A stretch of 7,974 nucleotides of DNA from NCBI GenBank assembly GCA_903886985.1, contig CAISOI010000193.1, positions 1 to 7,974 of the forward strand, written 5' to 3'. The first letter of the stretch is position 1; each line of letters begins with the position of its first letter. Positions 5,579-7,974 of the stretch are shown here, one piece after another. The notes under the pieces were generated by a model, which was not told the DNA's origin, ran no database searches, and was given only the letters and a program-made list of their open reading frames with translations. Origin of the DNA: an uncultured Chthonomonas sp. GTDB lineage: Bacteria > Armatimonadota > Chthonomonadetes > Chthonomonadales > CAJBBX01. The translations under genes were made by a program, and so were the position numbers.

Positions 5579-6904
5579 CTACTTCACTCGAATTCCGCCG
5601 GAGTAAATCCACCCTAGCGGCTCTCCGCCAATGCTCAGAGTGACTTCCACTCTATAGAGGCCATTAGTTGTCAAGTTGTGAGTCAGTTTATACCCATCAA
5701 CAGACGCTACGACTTTTCCATCACACAACAGTTTAATATGACCGGGCAATGGAGTTTCCACGTGCGCGTCTGTTCCGGGGACCAATTTTACTGAATCACC
5801 AAGAACTGAATTAACTCCACTGCTATTAATCGCAAAGGTGAATCCGGAAGGGTCAGCGAGCCAATCGAATCCAACATATGTTCTGCCACTTTCTAATGCT
5901 GATTGAATCGACTTTGCGGACCTATTGCTCGCAAGTACATGCGTGCTGACATAGTGCATGCTGATAGGATATTTATCGAGAATCCATTTTCGCGCCTCTT
6001 TACCAGCTACTGGCTCGCCGAACAGGAATTTAGCGGCGGGTGTCTTGACGGTGTCCACCTCAGCCAACTTCTCCCCAATTGGACTCTGAATTATGAACTT
6101 GCCACCGTCGGCTCCAACCACCACAAAACCGGTATTTTGATGCGAATCGTTTCCTGCGATTGCCGCCACAGGACGATTAGCAGCGATCTGATCAAAATGC
6201 GAGAGGTTTTCGTTTGGCGCGTCGAACATTGCAGCGAAAGCCTCCTGTGGATACCTGTCCATCACTCCCAATAGCGCAATCAACTTCTGAAATCCTTTTG
6301 CCTCCTTAGGCTGTAAGGCACTCATAAGATCCGATTCGTCTTTTACATCCGCATGCGTGTTGTAAATTTCTGTGCCCGTCAGCCCCTTCAAATTCCAATC
6401 TTTGTGCTCCTCCGGGTGCGCGATGAATATCATGCCGCCGCTCGCTTGCACGGAGCTCACTAACTCTTGCTCGGAAACGTTAAGTGGCGGAAGTTTGCCA
6501 TTGCCTGGATAGACTAGAAATCCATTCGTCTCGGATCCTGAGACAAACAACACACCATCCACCTCGCCGGTTTGACCGACGGTCACTACGTCCTCATCCT
6601 TCTTAGGATGATTTGAAAGCAATACCGCGTCGATCTTGTTCAGCTTTGCTGCGGCTGCAATCTCCTGAATCGTCCCTCGACTATCGTGCGACAAATAGGA
6701 GTGCGCGTGCAGAATGCACCTGAGATCGATCAGTTTAGAATTGTTAGCAACCGTTTTTCTCAACTTTGCCAGCGCTTCAACATCTTCCCGCACCTTTGAG
6801 AGGTGTTCAACAGTTAGGCGGGTAAGTGTTGGAACTCGTGCACCCTGCTTAACGGCTGCGGGCGTCTGAACTATGAAAAGTGCAAGGGACAGGTAACTAA
6901 ACAT
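5579..6904 (-). CDS. Secreted PHP-domain metal-dependent phosphoesterase-like protein
   Basis: A 441-residue protein with a hydrophobic leader (MFSYLSLALFIVQTPAAV) lacking basic residues, so export is likely but the signal is atypical. A helical, charged linker (about 30-55) precedes the PHP fold. The usual metal-binding points are all visible (numbering from ATG 6904): HAH (66-68) with HD (73-74), NH (98-99), GSE (Glu125), AHPEEH (His163 first) and GNDSH (Asp253, His255). Known PHP proteins bind two or three metals with such residues and cleave phosphoesters. The last 120 or so residues are beta-rich and may be a carbohydrate-binding or Ig-like domain, as in other secreted PHP proteins. Substrate unknown. 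TTG 6910 would add two residues; neither start has a good Shine-Dalgarno. hppA lies 152 bp downstream on the same strand but has its own promoter. Confidence 0.85.
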   Translation of the reverse strand: MFSYLSLALFIVQTPAAVKQGARVPTLTRLTVEHLSKVREDVEALAKLRKTVANNSKLIDLRCILHAHSYLSHDSRGTIQEIAAAAKLNKIDAVLLSNHPKKDEDVVTVGQTGEVDGVLFVSGSETNGFLVYPGNGKLPPLNVSEQELVSSVQASGGMIFIAHPEEHKDWNLKGLTGTEIYNTHADVKDESDLMSALQPKEAKGFQKLIALLGVMDRYPQEAFAAMFDAPNENLSHFDQIAANRPVAAIAGNDSHQNTGFVVVGADGGKFIIQSPIGEKLAEVDTVKTPAAKFLFGEPVAGKEARKWILDKYPISMHYVSTHVLASNRSAKSIQSALESGRTYVGFDWLADPSGFTFAINSSGVNSVLGDSVKLVPGTDAHVETPLPGHIKLLCDGKVVASVDGYKLTHNLTTNGLYRVEVTLSIGGEPLGWIYSGGIRVK

Positions 6905-7114
6905 TTGCAAGACTTTCGACGACGAATTTTGACATCATTCCTGCAAGGTCCTACAGGATTCCTTCATTCACTCTAATTCAATGCAACAAAGGCAATGAAC
7001 TTTCCGCAACGAATCACTTTCGAATTCGTATTACCTTCACACAGTGATCAATGGTCCTTCCATTGATTCGCTACAGCATGGGAATAAAGTACGGGACTAA
7101 GTCAGGAGACTCAA
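6905..7114. other. Intergenic region upstream of the PHP gene
   Basis: No convincing ORF and no clear -35/-10 pair for the PHP gene were found here. If the doubtful ORF at 7115-7390 is not real, the empty stretch extends to 7372. It holds the inverted repeat at 7047-7067 and the 8-bp palindrome CGAATTCG at 7021-7028. Confidence 0.6.
7047..7067. repeat. Inverted repeat ATCAATGG / CCATTGAT
   Basis: ATCAATGG (7047-7054) and CCATTGAT (7060-7067) form a perfect 8-bp inverted repeat with a 5-bp centre (TCCTT). The left arm recurs at 7121-7128 within the longer match GATCAATGGT (7046-7055 and 7120-7129), 74 bp apart. A regulator binding site or a small hairpin are both possible; there is no T tract to suggest a terminator. 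Confidence 0.5.
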
Positions 7115-7390
7115 TTGCAGATCAATGGTTCACAGAATTCGATTTCTAAAAGTGGCCGACCTCGGTTAGGAAGATTGATTGCCAGATCAATTGCTGCATG
7201 CATAATGGAAGGGCGAATCCCACTAGCTATCTTTACCCATGATTGTGCACGCACGGACGAATGCAAGCAGTGCAGAGATCAGGGCCGAAAATGGCGCGGC
7301 ATGGGGAGAGTATTTGTGCGTCGAATGCGACCAGTGTTTCGAGGGGTGTCTTTCATGACACATAACCGTCGGTCAGGCGATAATATCTAG
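7115..7390 (+). CDS. Doubtful 91-residue hypothetical protein, Arg- and Cys-containing
   Basis: An open frame from TTG 7115, preceded by AGGAG (7104-7108) at a 6-nt spacing, the same start style as two other genes in this window. The predicted product is very basic (many Arg, for example FVRRMRPVFRG) with three close cysteines (HDCARTDECKQC) that could bind a metal. I recognise no family. It overlaps the end of the convergent DUF1501 gene by 18 bp. The unusual composition and lack of a known domain make a chance ORF at least as likely. It is listed because of the good ribosome binding site and because nothing else explains this stretch. Confidence 0.3.
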   Translation: MQINGSQNSISKSGRPRLGRLIARSIAACIMEGRIPLAIFTHDCARTDECKQCRDQGRKWRGMGRVFVRRMRPVFRGVSFMTHNRRSGDNI

Positions 7391-7974
7391 TATCGGTTTG
7401 CCGTGATCCATATCCAGTCGTTTACGCCCGGGGACTTCCAGTCGATGGGAGTCCAAACCTAATTGGCGCATCACCGTTGCATGGATATCCGTGACATAAT
7501 GGCGGTCCTGAACCGCATGGAATCCAATTTCATCGGTGGCACCATGCGTAATGCCACCCTTGATTCCTCCGCCAGCAAGCCATGCGGAGAATCCCTGTGG
7601 ATGATGATCCCGCCCCGTGCCTTCTGCTCCCGGTGTGCGTCCAAACTCTGTTCCGAGCACAACCAGAGTATCATCCAACAGCCCGCGTTGTTTGAGGTCC
7701 TTCAATAGACCCGCAATCGGTTGGTCCACTTGTGATGCCAAAGTTGAATGGTTCGACTTTATTTCAGAGTGCGCATCCCACGCACCACCACCACCGCCAC
7801 CGTGAAAAATCTGTACAAATCTAACTCCCCGTTCCACCAATCGTCTGGCGGCAAGGCACTGTTCACCAAATGACTTACACTCCGGCCGTTCGATGCCATA
7901 CATGGCTTTTGTTGATGCGGTCTCTTTGTCCAGTTCTAAAGTCTCAGGCACTGCAGCCTGCATCTGAAAAGCAA
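7373..7974 (-). CDS. DUF1501 protein, C-terminal part, cut by the window edge
   Basis: This is about 200 C-terminal residues of a DUF1501 protein, a family with an alkaline phosphatase/sulfatase-like fold, often exported by Tat and especially common in Planctomycetota and relatives. The frame is open to the window edge (AFQMQAAVPETLEL), so the Met at 7963 is internal, not the start. Family hallmarks in order are CLAARRLVERGVRFVQIFHG, GGAWDAHSEI, LDDTLVVLGTEFGRTP, GRDHHPQGFSAWLAGGGIKG, DIHATVMRQLGLD and a final GKPILDIIA. The His and Asp residues in these motifs match the metal-binding pattern of the fold. In related genomes the partner upstream is usually a DUF1549/DUF1553 cytochrome-like protein; that would lie beyond the right edge. 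Function unknown, possibly desulfation or dephosphorylation of polysaccharides. Confidence 0.93.
   Translation of the reverse strand, partial: AFQMQAAVPETLELDKETASTKAMYGIERPECKSFGEQCLAARRLVERGVRFVQIFHGGGGGGAWDAHSEIKSNHSTLASQVDQPIAGLLKDLKQRGLLDDTLVVLGTEFGRTPGAEGTGRDHHPQGFSAWLAGGGIKGGITHGATDEIGFHAVQDRHYVTDIHATVMRQLGLDSHRLEVPGRKRLDMDHGKPILDIIA

Noticed and set aside
5903..6274. 123-codon + strand ORF opposite the PHP gene
   Set aside because: Antisense shadow of a gene with clear PHP metal motifs; no domain seen.
7463..7805. ORFs opposite or in other frames of the DUF1501 gene, including one ending in a Pro run
   Set aside because: The Pro run is the antisense of the GGGGGG loop in HGGGGGGAWD of DUF1501; all are shadows.

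Overview
The window looks like chromosomal DNA from an Armatimonadota-like bacterium, of moderate GC by eye. The best clue is the prepilin-type protein at 1832-2572: the run FPVFAQAREAARKTSCLSN after the pilin helix, followed by MMYAQDYDETFP, is the form I associate with Armatimonadota rather than Planctomycetes. A DUF1501 protein, a long signal-peptide-bearing membrane pyrophosphatase and Shine-Dalgarno-supported TTG starts fit a bacterium of that kind. The assignment is inferred from protein style, not from a marker gene.

Left part (1-1529, + strand): three genes read together. They are the C-terminal end of an ApbE flavin transferase, a Tat-exported DUF2271 protein, and a three-helix PepSY-type membrane protein. 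DUF2271 carries a sequence very like an ApbE flavinylation site, but with Ser in place of the usual leading Asp. The set reads as a small extracytoplasmic flavin electron-transfer module: ApbE attaches FMN to DUF2271 outside the membrane, and the PepSY protein connects it to the membrane. An 11-bp hairpin at 1557-1586 closes this unit and the convergent one beyond it.

Middle (1611-2572, - strand): a prepilin/H-X9-DG-type secreted protein is followed 8 bp later by a tiny Pro/Gly-rich lipoprotein. The two probably form one transcript. Then comes a clear terminator (2797-2837) and the large membrane pyrophosphatase gene hppA (2856-5426, - strand). hppA has its own promoter (TTGACA-18-TATTAT) with a perfect 7-2-7 palindrome just upstream, so it is probably transcribed and controlled separately from the gene before it.

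Right part (5579-7974): a secreted PHP-fold metal-dependent phosphoesterase (- strand), then about 460 bp holding repeated ATCAATGG/CCATTGAT elements and one doubtful small + strand ORF, then the C-terminal part of a DUF1501 protein running off the right edge (- strand).

No rRNA, tRNA, CRISPR array, transposase or phage gene was seen. The most interesting items are the variant flavinylation site in the ApbE-DUF2271-PepSY cassette, the palindrome on the hppA promoter, and the ATCAATGG repeat cluster. I do not see a clearly new multi-gene system.
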